From the NCBI RefSeq assembly GCF_004345645.1, contig NZ_SLWS01000006.1:310001-374000 (forward strand): a stretch of DNA of 64,000 bases. The letters run 5' to 3'. Shown here one piece after another: positions 45,679-53,657 of the stretch. The notes under the pieces are model-generated. The model had not been told where the DNA came from. It saw only the letters and a list, made by a program, of their open reading frames with translations, and did not search any database. Position 1 is the stretch's first letter, and every line of letters starts with the position of its first letter. Source of the DNA: Actinocrispum wychmicini (GTDB lineage: Bacteria > Actinomycetota > Actinomycetes > Mycobacteriales > Pseudonocardiaceae). Position numbers and translations under genes: made by a program.

Positions 45679-46551
45679 TTAGCTGGCCACGGCGGCCAAG
45701 TGGTGGATGATCCGCTCACGCAGCCACGGCAGGCTGGCCACCCGCACCCGAGTGCGATAGTCCACATGCTTGCGGCCCCGGCCATCGACGAACGCCGTGT
45801 TGGGCGGCACCTCGAAATGTTTCGCACACCACTGGTAGGGCCGATACCCACTCTGGCCGTGCCGCTCATCGGTCTTCAGGTCGATCAACAGCGCCATGTC
45901 GACCAGCAGCTGGAGAAGGTGGTTGCGGCCCAGGCCGCCGGTCACCGGCCGCAGTACCTTCGCGGCCTCCTCCATGCTGTAGCTGTTGGCCGCCTCGCAC
46001 ACCTGCTGACCGAACGCCACCAGCGGCCGGTCTGCCTCCCGCGCCGCCTCCAACTCGGCGTTCGTCGCCGCGAGCGCGAGGCGCTGTTCCCGCTCGGCCT
46101 TCGCGATCTGCGCGACCTCGATCAACTTGTCCAAGACGGTGTCCGGGTCGCTCAGGTCCAGCTCGGCCGGCGAACCGGGGGCGATGTAGGCGCCGCCGGT
46201 CTTGCGGATCGTCGGCAACACCTCGTGCGTCACCCACCGCTTGAAGACCTTCGCCTCCGGGCGCTGGCTGTGCAGGACCAGTGAGTACAGCCCCGCCTCG
46301 CTGACCAGAGTGGCGGACTGGCGAAGGTTCCCCGCCCGGGGTGCGAAGATCACGCCCTCGGGCTGACCTGCGGAAACAGAGTCACTTGTGATGACGACTC
46401 GCTCGTCCTCGTCGAGGTACCTCGTCGTGTCTGCCGCCTTGCGGTAGCCGAGGACCGTGGACACGTCAGCCGCGACGAACCACGGTTCTCCCTCCCTCAG
46501 CACCACCCGGACGTCGTTGCCGTTGAAGTTGAAGATCTCAATCTTGCTCAT
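45679..46551 (-). CDS. phage antirepressor (Bro-N + KilA-C-like)
   Basis: This 290-residue protein has an N-terminal BRO domain (about 5-110; IFNFNGNDVRVVLREGEPWF, ADVSTVLGYRKAADTTRYL, LVSEAGLYSLVLHSQRPEAK) and a C-terminal ANT/KilAC-like domain (about 170-270; YSMEEAAKVLRPVTGGLGRN). Antirepressors control the lysis-lysogeny switch by inactivating repressor. GGAGGATGAAAC precedes the ATG. Its presence supports a temperate phage. Confidence 0.92.
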   Translation of the reverse strand: MSKIEIFNFNGNDVRVVLREGEPWFVAADVSTVLGYRKAADTTRYLDEDERVVITSDSVSAGQPEGVIFAPRAGNLRQSATLVSEAGLYSLVLHSQRPEAKVFKRWVTHEVLPTIRKTGGAYIAPGSPAELDLSDPDTVLDKLIEVAQIAKAEREQRLALAATNAELEAAREADRPLVAFGQQVCEAANSYSMEEAAKVLRPVTGGLGRNHLLQLLVDMALLIDLKTDERHGQSGYRPYQWCAKHFEVPPNTAFVDGRGRKHVDYRTRVRVASLPWLRERIIHHLAAVAS

Positions 46552-46764
46552 GTTTCATCCTCCGTTGAATTTGCATCGGATCAGGACGCGGCCGGGCACA
46601 GCTCGGCTCGGCGCGTCACGATGGGATCTGCCCCGTGGGCAGAGGAAACCCCGCGACCAACGCTCTGCGGCGTCGGATCAGCGAGGAGGTGACGGGACGC
46701 GGCTCCACGAAGCCGCCATCCACCTGATGAACAAAGGGGGTCCGCGGACGTCCGCCGCGAACGG

Positions 46765-47547
46765 CTATACGGCGGCGAAGGTGCAGGCGAACGCGACCGG
46801 GCACATCTGACACGCCTGGCCAGGGTCTGGGTCAAACCGCTGCGCGCGGACTGCCTCGTCCATGACGCCGTAGGTGTCCACGAGCCGTTCCCGCGACCAG
46901 AACGTCAGCGGATAGGGGACGGTGGGTTTGCCTTGGCGGCCCATCCAGTAGTCCCCGGACTCCACCCGCACGCCGTAGGTCGCGCGCAGCGCCTCGGCGT
47001 AGGTCCCAAGCTGAAACCCGTCACCCGGCAGTCGACCGGACTTGATGTCCCGCACCACGACCCCGCGCGTGGGGTGCTCCAGCACCCCGTCGATGAAGCC
47101 CTTAACCCGGACCCCGTCCAGGTCTATCTCGAACGCCAACTCCACCGCCGGCCGACCCTCCGGCGTGGTCCAGATCCGCTCCTGCGCGTGCTCGCGGTAG
47201 TACTCGACATACCGCCGCACCTGCTCGGCCCCGAGCCCGAACCGACGTTCGATGTCCTCGCCCCCGGCATACCGGCCACTGGCGAACCAGTAGCGGTGAT
47301 TCGGGGTGTCCTCCGACAGCCGGTTCACGTGCGTCTCGTAGCTCAGCCGGTACGTGGCCAGCACCTCATCCTCAGGTGTCTGCCGGTCGGACAGCTCCCA
47401 AAACTCCGCCGCTTCGTGCACAGCTAACCCTTGCGCCAACCACGCCGCCGGCCGCTGCCACACCCGCGCAACCCGATGCAGGTAGTACCGGTACGGACAG
47501 TCCGCATACTCCTTGACCTGGCTTACCGACCGGTGTTGGACAACCAT
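46765..47547 (-). CDS. Cas4/RecB-like PD-(D/E)XK exonuclease with Fe-S-type cysteines
   Basis: This 260-residue nuclease begins SVSQVKEYADCPYRYYLHRV and has a conserved His (LAVHEAAEFW). The catalytic core is VKGFIDGVLEHP, RGVVVRDIKSGRLPG (D...DxK) and FQLGTYAEALR (QxxxY). The C-terminus is PGQACQMCPVAFACTF. The single N-terminal Cys and three C-terminal Cys match the 4Fe-4S arrangement of Cas4 and AddB nucleases. In phages such genes act in recombination or end processing; no cas genes are present. The ATG is at 47547. Confidence 0.9.
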   Translation of the reverse strand: MVVQHRSVSQVKEYADCPYRYYLHRVARVWQRPAAWLAQGLAVHEAAEFWELSDRQTPEDEVLATYRLSYETHVNRLSEDTPNHRYWFASGRYAGGEDIERRFGLGAEQVRRYVEYYREHAQERIWTTPEGRPAVELAFEIDLDGVRVKGFIDGVLEHPTRGVVVRDIKSGRLPGDGFQLGTYAEALRATYGVRVESGDYWMGRQGKPTVPYPLTFWSRERLVDTYGVMDEAVRAQRFDPDPGQACQMCPVAFACTFAAV

Positions 47548-47669
47548 GAGGTTCCCACCTCCTCCGGCAGTCGCTGCCGGGGAACGGGACTGTAGTGACA
47601 GACATGCGGAAACGACGGACAGTGCTCGTAGAGCCACACTACGGAACGCTCAACCGCTCCTCTGAACAT
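47523..47669 (-). CDS. possible small Cys/His-containing protein
   Basis: This 48-residue reading (MFRGAVERSVVWLYEHCPSF, then PHVCHYSPVPRQRLPEE) ends 25 bases inside the start of the Cas4-like gene. The C-x-x-x-x-x-C-H pattern and the position in the operon support it, but the overlap and lack of a recognised family leave it uncertain. Confidence 0.4.
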   Translation of the reverse strand: MFRGAVERSVVWLYEHCPSFPHVCHYSPVPRQRLPEEVGTSWLSNTGR

Positions 47670-47912
47670 CTTCAGGTCTTCTTGCTTGTACGAGGCGATC
47701 GACTGGTAGCACGTGGTCGACAAAATGTGTTGAACTGGCCGGTAAATCCCCCAATCCATTCTGACGTGGACGCTACGGCAGATCTCTAAAATACGAGGTC
47801 CGTTGTCATCTAAGCTTGTAATCGATGCACTCAAAAAGGGAATTCTGTCAACAACGGCAACGCAAGTTACGGACAAATCCAGTTCCTTTGCAAGTGCGCC
47901 CCCAGCACGCAG

Positions 47913-48482
47913 TTATGGTCTATCGTCTGGCATGCTCCAGATAACCTCTGCCTCATCTGGAATCGCCAGGTGCGTGTACTCGTTCAGCCTGATGAGAAGT
48001 TCGCCATCACTAGGCAGTCGCGGCACGGTCGCCCAGCCGCCGTACTTGTTGTGGGCGTCTGGCGGTATCTCCGGGTCGAACACGACAACCAGGTTCCGCT
48101 CGTGCAGCTTGTCCAGGAAGGACCTGAGGCGCTCACGCTGGTTTTCAGTCAGCCGATCAGATCCCAACTCAACCCATTTGAGATACTCGGCGATTCTTCG
48201 ATAGATGGCGGCTTCCTTGAATTTCGAATCCATGTTAGGCCATGGAAAGTTGTCCTCGACGGCCTCCCTTGGTGTTCTGACTCGATGCGCGGCGGACCGT
48301 GCAAGGTTGCTGATGGTCCCCTTGGAAACTCCATATCTTTCGGCTATGGCGGTTTGAGTTTCACCTCCAGCAATCAGCTCGTTCACTATCTCGGGAGTGA
48401 GGTCCGTTTTTCGTGGCCGTCCACGGCCTCGTTTCGTTTCGGTCTGGATTCCCGAGTCAATGTTTTCGCTTGTCACGTGCAT
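47913..48482 (-). CDS. AT-hook plus helix-turn-helix DNA-binding protein
   Basis: This 189-residue protein has RGRGRPRKTDLTPEIVNELI, an AT-hook-like RGRPRK, followed by a resolvase-like HTH (GETQTAIAERYGVSKGTISN). The remaining part is helical (YRRIAEYLKWVELGSDRLTE) and not recognised. It probably binds phage DNA as a regulator. The start is ATG at 48482 or GTG at 48476; a palindrome CCTCAC-gg-GTGAGG lies right at the start. GC content is lower than in its neighbours. Confidence 0.75.
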   Translation of the reverse strand: MHVTSENIDSGIQTETKRGRGRPRKTDLTPEIVNELIAGGETQTAIAERYGVSKGTISNLARSAAHRVRTPREAVEDNFPWPNMDSKFKEAAIYRRIAEYLKWVELGSDRLTENQRERLRSFLDKLHERNLVVVFDPEIPPDAHNKYGGWATVPRLPSDGELLIRLNEYTHLAIPDEAEVIWSMPDDRP

Positions 48483-48611
48483 CACCTCACGGGTGAGGAT
48501 ATCACTGGGCACGTGTACAAAAGGATGGATTGACAGGGCCAAGCTCCGTGTGGTTATCAGGTCCGCAGGGCCGAATCCCGCACGATACGGGGGCCGTTCG
48601 CGGTCGGGGGG

Positions 48612-49189
48612 CTACTTCGCCTTGGCGGAGAAGGACGGCGCGGCCTTCTTGGCTGCCGTACGCCGAGCCGGGGCGGCTGGCGTCTTGCTGCTGGCCGGCT
48701 TCGCCGTGGCGGCCTTCTTGGCGGCCTGGGCGGTCGCCGGGCGGATCGAGGCGGCGGCGGTCTTCTTGGCCACGGTCGCCGTGACCGGCCTCGTAGCCGG
48801 TTTGGGGTAGCAGGGGCCTTCGCGGCGGGCGAGGTTGTCACGTTGCGCTGCTCCCACGCGGTGATCACCAGGCCGGAGAGGCGCCCCCGGGCGGAGACCG
48901 TCATGCCTTCGGTCTTCGCCCACTCGCGGATCTGCTGGAGCGTGTCCTTGTCGTACCCGCTGGCGGTGCTGCCCTGGCCCACCGGGCGCTTGGTGCCCAC
49001 CTTGACAGCGCTGTTCGGGCCGACCCGGCGGCCGGCGTTCACGAAGTCGCCCAGGACGGTTCGCAGCCGGGCGGCGCTGCCAGTGGTGAGGTCGATCTCG
49101 AAGCTCTGCCCGTCCAGGGCGAAGTACAGGGTCTCAGCGGCCTCGCTGACCCCGTCCAGGTCATCAATCAGAACGATCCGTGTAGCCAT
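48612..49189 (-). CDS. lsr2: phage Lsr2-like nucleoid protein with frameshifted histone-H1-like tail
   Basis: Residues 1-110 are a complete Lsr2: an N-terminal dimerisation part (VLIDDLDGVSEAAETLYFAL, DGQSFEIDL) and a C-terminal DNA-binding part (LQQIREWAKTEGMTVSARGR, LSGLVITAWE). After AAKAPATPN the initial frame turns into Arg/Pro sequence with poor codon bias. The -1 frame continues as an H1-like Lys/Ala/Thr/Pro tail (TVAKKTAAASIRPAT, AAKKAATAKPASSKT, TAAKKAAPSFSAKAK) whose codons almost all end in G or C, stopping at 48612. The switch point is a CCCAAAC heptamer in the correct register (48800-48806). Without frameshifting the initial frame runs to 48557. Lsr2 silences AT-rich DNA by bridging it. 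Confidence 0.85.
48768..48806 (-). promoter_or_regulatory. candidate programmed -1 frameshift site
   Basis: On the minus strand C-CCA-AAC (X-XXY-YYZ in the Lsr2 zero frame) lies at 48800-48806. Two hairpins follow: CCGGC-tacgag-GCCGG (48785-48800), starting at the heptamer, and GGTCACGG-cga-CCGTGGCC (48768-48786), 13 bases downstream. A slip at the heptamer joins the Lsr2 core to its basic tail. Confidence 0.6.
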
Positions 49190-49844
49190 TGTGGTCCATA
49201 CCTTTCCGTGCATACCTATTTGGGCTCGTGAATGGACACGGCGAGCACACGCCTCCGGGCGTGCGCCACCGAAACAATTCACCGAGTCCCACCCGTGAAA
49301 CGGCTGGCGTCGTGCCCCGACGCCTCCCCTGAAAAGAGCCGATCATCCCTCCCGGCCGTCCTGTCTACTCCCCGATAGCGGCCAGTGCCACCTTTTTCGA
49401 TCACATCACTCCATACGGAGTAGTAAAATGTCCTTTACAGTTGGACAGGTCGACACTGAGTTCACTCAAGCCTCTCCACCGTTCGGACGAACATACTCCC
49501 GTCCACGTAGCGGAGTCGCCGGTAGTGGCACGCCTGAAGATCTAGCGTTGCACCTGCACAACCATCCTCTGTGCGAGCGCCTACCACACTCCGCCGCTGG
49601 TTCACCCGCCGAACACGATCTGACCATCTCGTACAGTTGAACGCCGCCGAAACCTGGCCGGCAATAGACGTTTCCTGTTTTCCTTTCACCGGCCGCGAAA
49701 CAATGCCACCACCTACGACAGGTGGCCAGTCACCCGCGTTCCGTACACGATTGTGGATTTTCTGTGTGCAGCCCCGACCTCAAGCCTTTCGGTAGTCACG
49801 CAGACACCGAACGACACGAACCCTTTCGTGCCGACCGGGCACCG
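49190..49844. other. 655-base region without a convincing gene
   Basis: Codon bias is weak in all frames. It holds the ribosome site of the Lsr2 gene (GGAAAGGT), a palindrome ACTCC-atac-GGAGT near 49410, and near its right end a hairpin repeated elsewhere (49815-49830). A rightward 70-codon reading from 49428 has GGAG upstream but no recognisable content. The region probably contains a leftward early promoter; none could be fixed by eye. Confidence 0.5.
49803..49833 (-). repeat. intergenic hairpin repeat, copy A
   Basis: GACACCGAACGACACGAA then CCCTTTCGTGCC, with stem CACGAA/TTCGTG (49815-49830). It follows the stop of the 161-residue gene (49845) in the direction of transcription. A second copy with a longer perfect stem lies at 50364-50398. 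Confidence 0.6.
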
Positions 49845-50330
49845 CTAGAACGCACTGTTCTCCGCGCCGGCCTGGCGCCCCGCCCACACCGACACCAGCG
49901 ACGCGAACACCGCGATCGCTTCCTCCACAGTGGTGACACGTTCCTCGGCAAGAACGTCTACTATCTGCCGGTCTTCCCAACACTCGACCACCACGTCCCA
50001 CCCACCGACGACGGTGTAGTGCTGCTTCGCGTGCGCCCTGACCGCGGTGACCAACAGCGTCAGGCTCGTGGTCATGCCTCCGGGGTCTTCGCGTCGTTCG
50101 CCGGCCTCGGCCAGCAGCCGGACGTGCACGCCGCGTTCCTCCTGCATCCTCACTCGGTAGTAGCCCGGTCCACGGTCCTCGACCATCCACTGGTCGTGCA
50201 GCAGGCCGGCTGCGTCCCGCCCCCAGGACGGCCCAAACCTTCCCATGTCCGCACTGGTGAGATCCCGCGTCCGGCGGACATCCCGTAGGCCGTCCTCCGA
50301 CAGGTACTCGAAGATCACAACTGTGATCAT
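49845..50330 (-). CDS. early phage protein of unknown function
   Basis: This 161-residue protein begins with a beta/alpha pattern (MITVVIFEYLSEDGLRDVRR) and ends in a helix (EEAIAVFASLVSVWAG). The middle has VVGGWDVVVECWEDRQIVDV. GAGAGGAAAGAC precedes the ATG. No family is recognised. Confidence 0.7.
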   Translation of the reverse strand: MITVVIFEYLSEDGLRDVRRTRDLTSADMGRFGPSWGRDAAGLLHDQWMVEDRGPGYYRVRMQEERGVHVRLLAEAGERREDPGGMTTSLTLLVTAVRAHAKQHYTVVGGWDVVVECWEDRQIVDVLAEERVTTVEEAIAVFASLVSVWAGRQAGAENSAF

Positions 50331-50363
50331 GTCTTTCCTCTCTGTGGTTTGTTCCGGCGAGCG

Positions 50364-50398
50364 GACACCGAAGCGGCACGAAACCCTTTCGTGCCAAA
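50364..50398 (-). repeat. intergenic hairpin repeat, copy B
   Basis: GACACCGAAGCGGCACGAAA then CCCTTTCGTGCC; the stem GGCACGAAA/TTTCGTGCC (50375-50395) is a perfect nine base pairs with a CCC loop. It lies between two leftward genes (50517 and 50330). Copies A and B share sequence on both sides of the stem, so they are duplicates, perhaps terminators or RNA-processing sites. Confidence 0.65.
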
Positions 50399-50516
50399 CG
50401 GAATCAGCTACGCCCCGCTGTGGCGAGTCGTTCGGCTAGGTCAGCGGGGTTTGCGCTGTGTGCTCACCGCGCTTGCCCATGCCTTTCATGGGCAAGACGG
50501 AGAACCCGCAGGGCGG

Positions 50517-50756
50517 TTAGAACGGAGGGGTGAAGGGGCTGAACAGTTCGGCTGGAAGCCAGATGGCACCGGCCAGGTTGCCCGGATCGGGGGTGATCTC
50601 CTCGACATCCCGACGGCCGGGCAGGGTCCTGCCGACGTACCGCAGGTACAGCAGGGAGCGACCGTGGTCGTTGGTTCTGTGTCCCTCGACCGCATAGACC
50701 GAGTAGGTGCCGTCGGACCCTCGAACCTGCGCGATGACGAGTCCGTACCGTGTCAC
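50517..50756 (-). CDS. small early phage protein
   Basis: This 79-residue protein (TRYGLVIAQVRGSDGTYSVY to LAGAIWLPAELFSPF) is beta-rich with no recognised family. A GTG start at 50756 overlaps the stop of the upstream lipoprotein gene by GTGA, indicating coupling. It may act with that surface protein. Confidence 0.65.
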   Translation of the reverse strand: MTRYGLVIAQVRGSDGTYSVYAVEGHRTNDHGRSLLYLRYVGRTLPGRRDVEEITPDPGNLAGAIWLPAELFSPFTPPF

Positions 50757-50968
50757 CGGACCGACTCCGGTTCGGCGGTGTCGCTGGTGCCCGTGGTGGG
50801 TTCCCACGGGTCCAGCTCCAGCCAGCAGGCGGTCAGGTCTGCTGAGCAGTACCGTTCCCAATGTCCTCGTTGGACCGGTGTCCCGGCGGCGGGCACGCAA
50901 GCCGCCAGGGCAGTCGCCAGGGCCAGGGCGGATGTTCGCAGGACAGTGCTTCGTGTGCGCGCCTTCAT
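50753..50968 (-). CDS. phage-encoded small lipoprotein
   Basis: This 71-residue protein has a typical lipoprotein signal: basic RTRS, hydrophobic LRTSALALATALAAC with lipobox LAAC at residues 21-24. The mature chain is about 48 residues with two Cys (RYCSADLTACWLELD). AGAAAGGT precedes the ATG at 50968. Surface lipoproteins of temperate phages often block superinfection; that role is possible here but not shown. Confidence 0.75.
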   Translation of the reverse strand: MKARTRSTVLRTSALALATALAACVPAAGTPVQRGHWERYCSADLTACWLELDPWEPTTGTSDTAEPESVR

Positions 50969-51146
50969 CAGTCTTACCTTTCTGTTGTTGACGTGACACG
51001 GCGCGGCACAGCTGATGCTCACCGAATCAAGCCAACACGAAAGGATGTCTCTCACGCCCGCCGAACAGGTTCCGCCGGACGCAACACGCGGCTGCGTGCG
51101 ACGGAAACCATTCAGGCCAACCTGTCAACGGCGATTGCGGAACGGC

Positions 51147-51995
51147 TTAGATCAGTCCGAGGTCCTTAAGATGCTTAACCACGAAGGCTTCCACGTTGGA
51201 CACGCTGTGATCACCAGAACGCATCACTGTCGAGAGGATGATGCACCCTTCAGGGAACACGTCGTTCGCTAAGCTCTTCAGTGGGATGCCGTAGGCGCTG
51301 CCGACTTTCAGCGAATCCTGAATCCGGGCGGGGTGTTCATGCATTGCGGTCAAAAGCATTCCCCGGAGGAACGCCGGATGAGCGTAGGCGAACATGACCA
51401 TGGCCGGATCAAGCGCGTCGGCAGCGTCCTTGATCTTAACCATTTCACGGGCCGTTTCACGTCCGCTTCCCATACTCTTGGCCTGAGCGTCCGTATACAA
51501 CTCGGTCCTTAGCCCGATTCTTTCGAGCGCATACACTAGCGAGACAACAGACTTGCCACGCTTAATCATGTCTTCTGTGGAAACGTCGTACGTCGCTCCA
51601 ATATTCATCGCGAGGGAAACAACCCGTCCTGTCCTCGGAGTCTCGACAAGATGGTACGAGATCATATTTTCGGGTTCCCCGGACAGGTACCGGGAGACAT
51701 CAACATCAGCCCCGCCAATATCGTAGCGCGACTGCCACAGTGGGACGTCATACGATCGCTCCACGGTCGCTACTGTCTCTTCTGCGACTCTCAGCGTGTC
51801 GTCTAACTGTACCTCCCAGCCGATACAAGCAAGCTCAAACAGGTGATCAACAGATCTGATATCTCCGAAGTATTCCGGTCGGCTATCGATCTCACGATCG
51901 TAAAGCACTTCTCGGTGACGTCGGACTACGGCAAGTAGGTCCGCGATCGAATCGAATTCAAGCCGGGAGTGATTACCATTAACGATGTGGCGCAT
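51147..51995 (-). CDS. conserved-looking phage protein paired with AAA ATPase
   Basis: This 282-residue protein has VETPRTGRVVSLAMNIGATY, SVVSLVYALERIGLRTELYT and MVMFAYAHPAFLRGMLLTAM; its alternating strands and helices recall a von Willebrand A-like fold without a clear MIDAS. MoxR/CobS-type ATPases commonly work with VWA or CobT-like partners encoded next to them, as here. The partnership is inferred from position only. GC content is lower than average. Confidence 0.65.
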   Translation of the reverse strand: MRHIVNGNHSRLEFDSIADLLAVVRRHREVLYDREIDSRPEYFGDIRSVDHLFELACIGWEVQLDDTLRVAEETVATVERSYDVPLWQSRYDIGGADVDVSRYLSGEPENMISYHLVETPRTGRVVSLAMNIGATYDVSTEDMIKRGKSVVSLVYALERIGLRTELYTDAQAKSMGSGRETAREMVKIKDAADALDPAMVMFAYAHPAFLRGMLLTAMHEHPARIQDSLKVGSAYGIPLKSLANDVFPEGCIILSTVMRSGDHSVSNVEAFVVKHLKDLGLI

Positions 51996-52017
51996 GTCCA
52001 GTCTTTCTTTCGAGTGG

Positions 52018-52080
52018 CGTCGTCAAAGCCGAGCAAGGGCTTAGGGTTAAGGGTCATGTCCTTGCCTGACTTTGACGACG
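52018..52080 (-). repeat. large interrupted stem-loop between ATPase and its partner gene
   Basis: CGTCGTCAAAG (52018-52028) and CTTTGACGACG (52070-52080) form a perfect 11-base stem. An inner stem GCAAGG/CCTTGC (52033-52038 with 52060-52065) closes a 21-base loop. It begins one base after the ATPase stop (52081) and ends 22 bases before the partner's ATG. No T-run follows, so RNA processing or differential expression is more likely than termination. Confidence 0.7.
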
Positions 52081-53247
52081 TCATCCGTTGATCTTGTTCC
52101 ATTCGGTATCGCCCATGCCGCGCCGGACGCGCGCTTGCACGGCCGACTCCCAAGACCGGCCAGCGGCCAACAACCGGCACATACCGACCGACGCGCGGGG
52201 GGAAATCACCACGGGCATGCTGTGCGCCTCAGCGTTCGCGCGAAGCCCCCGAACGAACGTCAGCACCTGCTCAACCTGGTCGATCTCCAGCCCGGTCGAG
52301 TGGCACAGCTCGTTCTCCAGCGTCTCGTCGACCTCGATCGTTTCGACCGAGAACCGATCCAACGTCGCCGCGTCGATAGCCTGCCGACCCACGTAGGACC
52401 GCGTGGCGCCACGCCCGTAGGTGTTGGCGCTGGCAACGGCCCGGAAGTCCGGGTGACGCTTGACCATCTGGTCCGGGAACGCCATGTGCCCGTTGGCCAA
52501 AGCGGCGTTCATGACTGCCAGCACGGACGGGTGTGCGTTGTCCATCTCATCGAAGTGGAACAGCCCGCCGTGCTCGTACGCCTCACGGAACAAGCTGGGC
52601 ACGTAGTCACCCGTTGCCTGCATGTACCCGAGCAACTGAGATGCGGGGGTCTGGGGGCTCAGGCTGATCGAATAGGACTTCAGCCCTAAGCCTTCCGCCG
52701 CCTGCTCAGCAATGGTCGACTTACCCGTTCCGGCCGGGCCGACCATCAGCACGTGCTCACCCGCCATCAGCGAGATGATCACGTCGCCGAGCTTGTGATG
52801 CGTGGCACCCGTGAACTCTTTGCGTTCACCGTTGGCACGCTCTACCACGGTGCGGGTCGGGAAAACGACGTTGGCGACGGCTTCCTTCACCATCGCTTCG
52901 ATCTCGGCCCGGTCGACCTGTGGGGTGAGTGCTCCCACGAGCATGCCCAATGCTGTCTGAACGTCCGGCGACACGGGAGCGGGCACGGAAGGGGCCTCTC
53001 TGTCTTCATCTTCGGTCGGGCCGTCAAGTTCCATGTCCGGTGCCGGGTCCCCGGTGCCGTCAGTGGTGTTGCGGCAATTGTGGCGGCTACCGTCGCGCTC
53101 GATGAGCACGAACGATCCGGTGACTTCGCACCGGGGACAAGCCTTGTGATAGATCCGGTCGGTGTCGTGTGCCCAATACAGGTCGGACCGGCCGCACGAA
53201 CGGCAGGGCTTACGCACAGTCCGTTCCGAGTGCTTGACCAGAACCAT
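52081..53247 (-). CDS. MoxR/CobS-like AAA+ ATPase with N-terminal zinc ribbon
   Basis: This 388-residue protein has an N-terminal zinc ribbon (CRSCGRSDLYWAHDT, CPRCEVTG) and an acidic linker. The AAA+ core at about 145-300 has Walker A LMVGPAGTGKSTIAEQ, Walker B GGLFHFDEMDNAHPSVLAV, sensor 1 FRAVASANTYG and an arginine-finger region LDRFSVETIEV. CobS/MoxR ATPases remodel protein partners. AGGAGAATAGAGACA precedes the ATG. A structured leader (53284-53338) lies upstream. Confidence 0.9.
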   Translation of the reverse strand: MVLVKHSERTVRKPCRSCGRSDLYWAHDTDRIYHKACPRCEVTGSFVLIERDGSRHNCRNTTDGTGDPAPDMELDGPTEDEDREAPSVPAPVSPDVQTALGMLVGALTPQVDRAEIEAMVKEAVANVVFPTRTVVERANGERKEFTGATHHKLGDVIISLMAGEHVLMVGPAGTGKSTIAEQAAEGLGLKSYSISLSPQTPASQLLGYMQATGDYVPSLFREAYEHGGLFHFDEMDNAHPSVLAVMNAALANGHMAFPDQMVKRHPDFRAVASANTYGRGATRSYVGRQAIDAATLDRFSVETIEVDETLENELCHSTGLEIDQVEQVLTFVRGLRANAEAHSMPVVISPRASVGMCRLLAAGRSWESAVQARVRRGMGDTEWNKING

Positions 53248-53283
53248 TGTCTCTATTCTCCTAGCGCGGTGGTGGCAGGTGTG

Positions 53284-53338
53284 GTTTCTCAGAGCCGTAC
53301 ACAAGACGAGTTGTGTACGGGTACTCAAAAACCAAACT
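53284..53338 (-). promoter_or_regulatory. conserved stem-loop leader element, copy 1
   Basis: This is a 55-base element with stem CCGTACACAA/TTGTGTACGG and loop GACGAG (given on the plus strand). The flanks CTCAGA and GTACTCAAA...CCAAACT are shared with copy 2 at 53658. It lies 36 bases before the ATPase start codon on the transcribed strand. The two stem positions that differ from copy 2 are compensatory, which supports a structured RNA. Confidence 0.72.
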
Positions 53339-53340
53339 GA

Positions 53341-53637
53341 TTAGTGGGTGTGGTCTGCCCAGTTGCGGCAATTCCTGCATGTCACCCGTTCATCTGAGTG
53401 CATGCCCATTTCCTCCGCTGCGTCATCGGCGGTCAGAGCGGTAAACAGGTATTCGCGGTTCGCGACATCCTGGTGTTGAATCTCCGCGCGTCGCACTGCC
53501 TCAAGAAACCAGTCCCGCTCACGACCCTCGCAGCCTGCCATCCACCTAAACGACGGCGCCTCACTCAGTAGTTGATTGAGTGCCACAAAGTGGCCCATCG
53601 TGTGATATATGATGATGTGCTGAACAAGCTCTAACAA
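53341..53637 (-). CDS. small early phage protein with C-terminal CxxC
   Basis: This 98-residue protein (LELVQHIIIYHTMGHFVALN, GRERDWFLEAVRRAEIQHQD, ending VTCRNCRNWADHTH) is probably helical with a terminal CxxC...H motif. A TTG start at 53637 follows GAAAGAGGAACC. It is the first gene of the leftward operon, with copy 2 of the stem-loop just upstream. Confidence 0.7.
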   Translation of the reverse strand: MLELVQHIIIYHTMGHFVALNQLLSEAPSFRWMAGCEGRERDWFLEAVRRAEIQHQDVANREYLFTALTADDAAEEMGMHSDERVTCRNCRNWADHTH

Positions 53638-53657
53638 GGTTCCTCTTTCGTTGTTTG

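Noticed and set aside
49428..49640. Rightward 70-codon gene with a GGAG ribosome site
   Set aside because: It opposes the early operon, has relaxed codon positions and no recognisable features; kept only as a note in the non-coding region.
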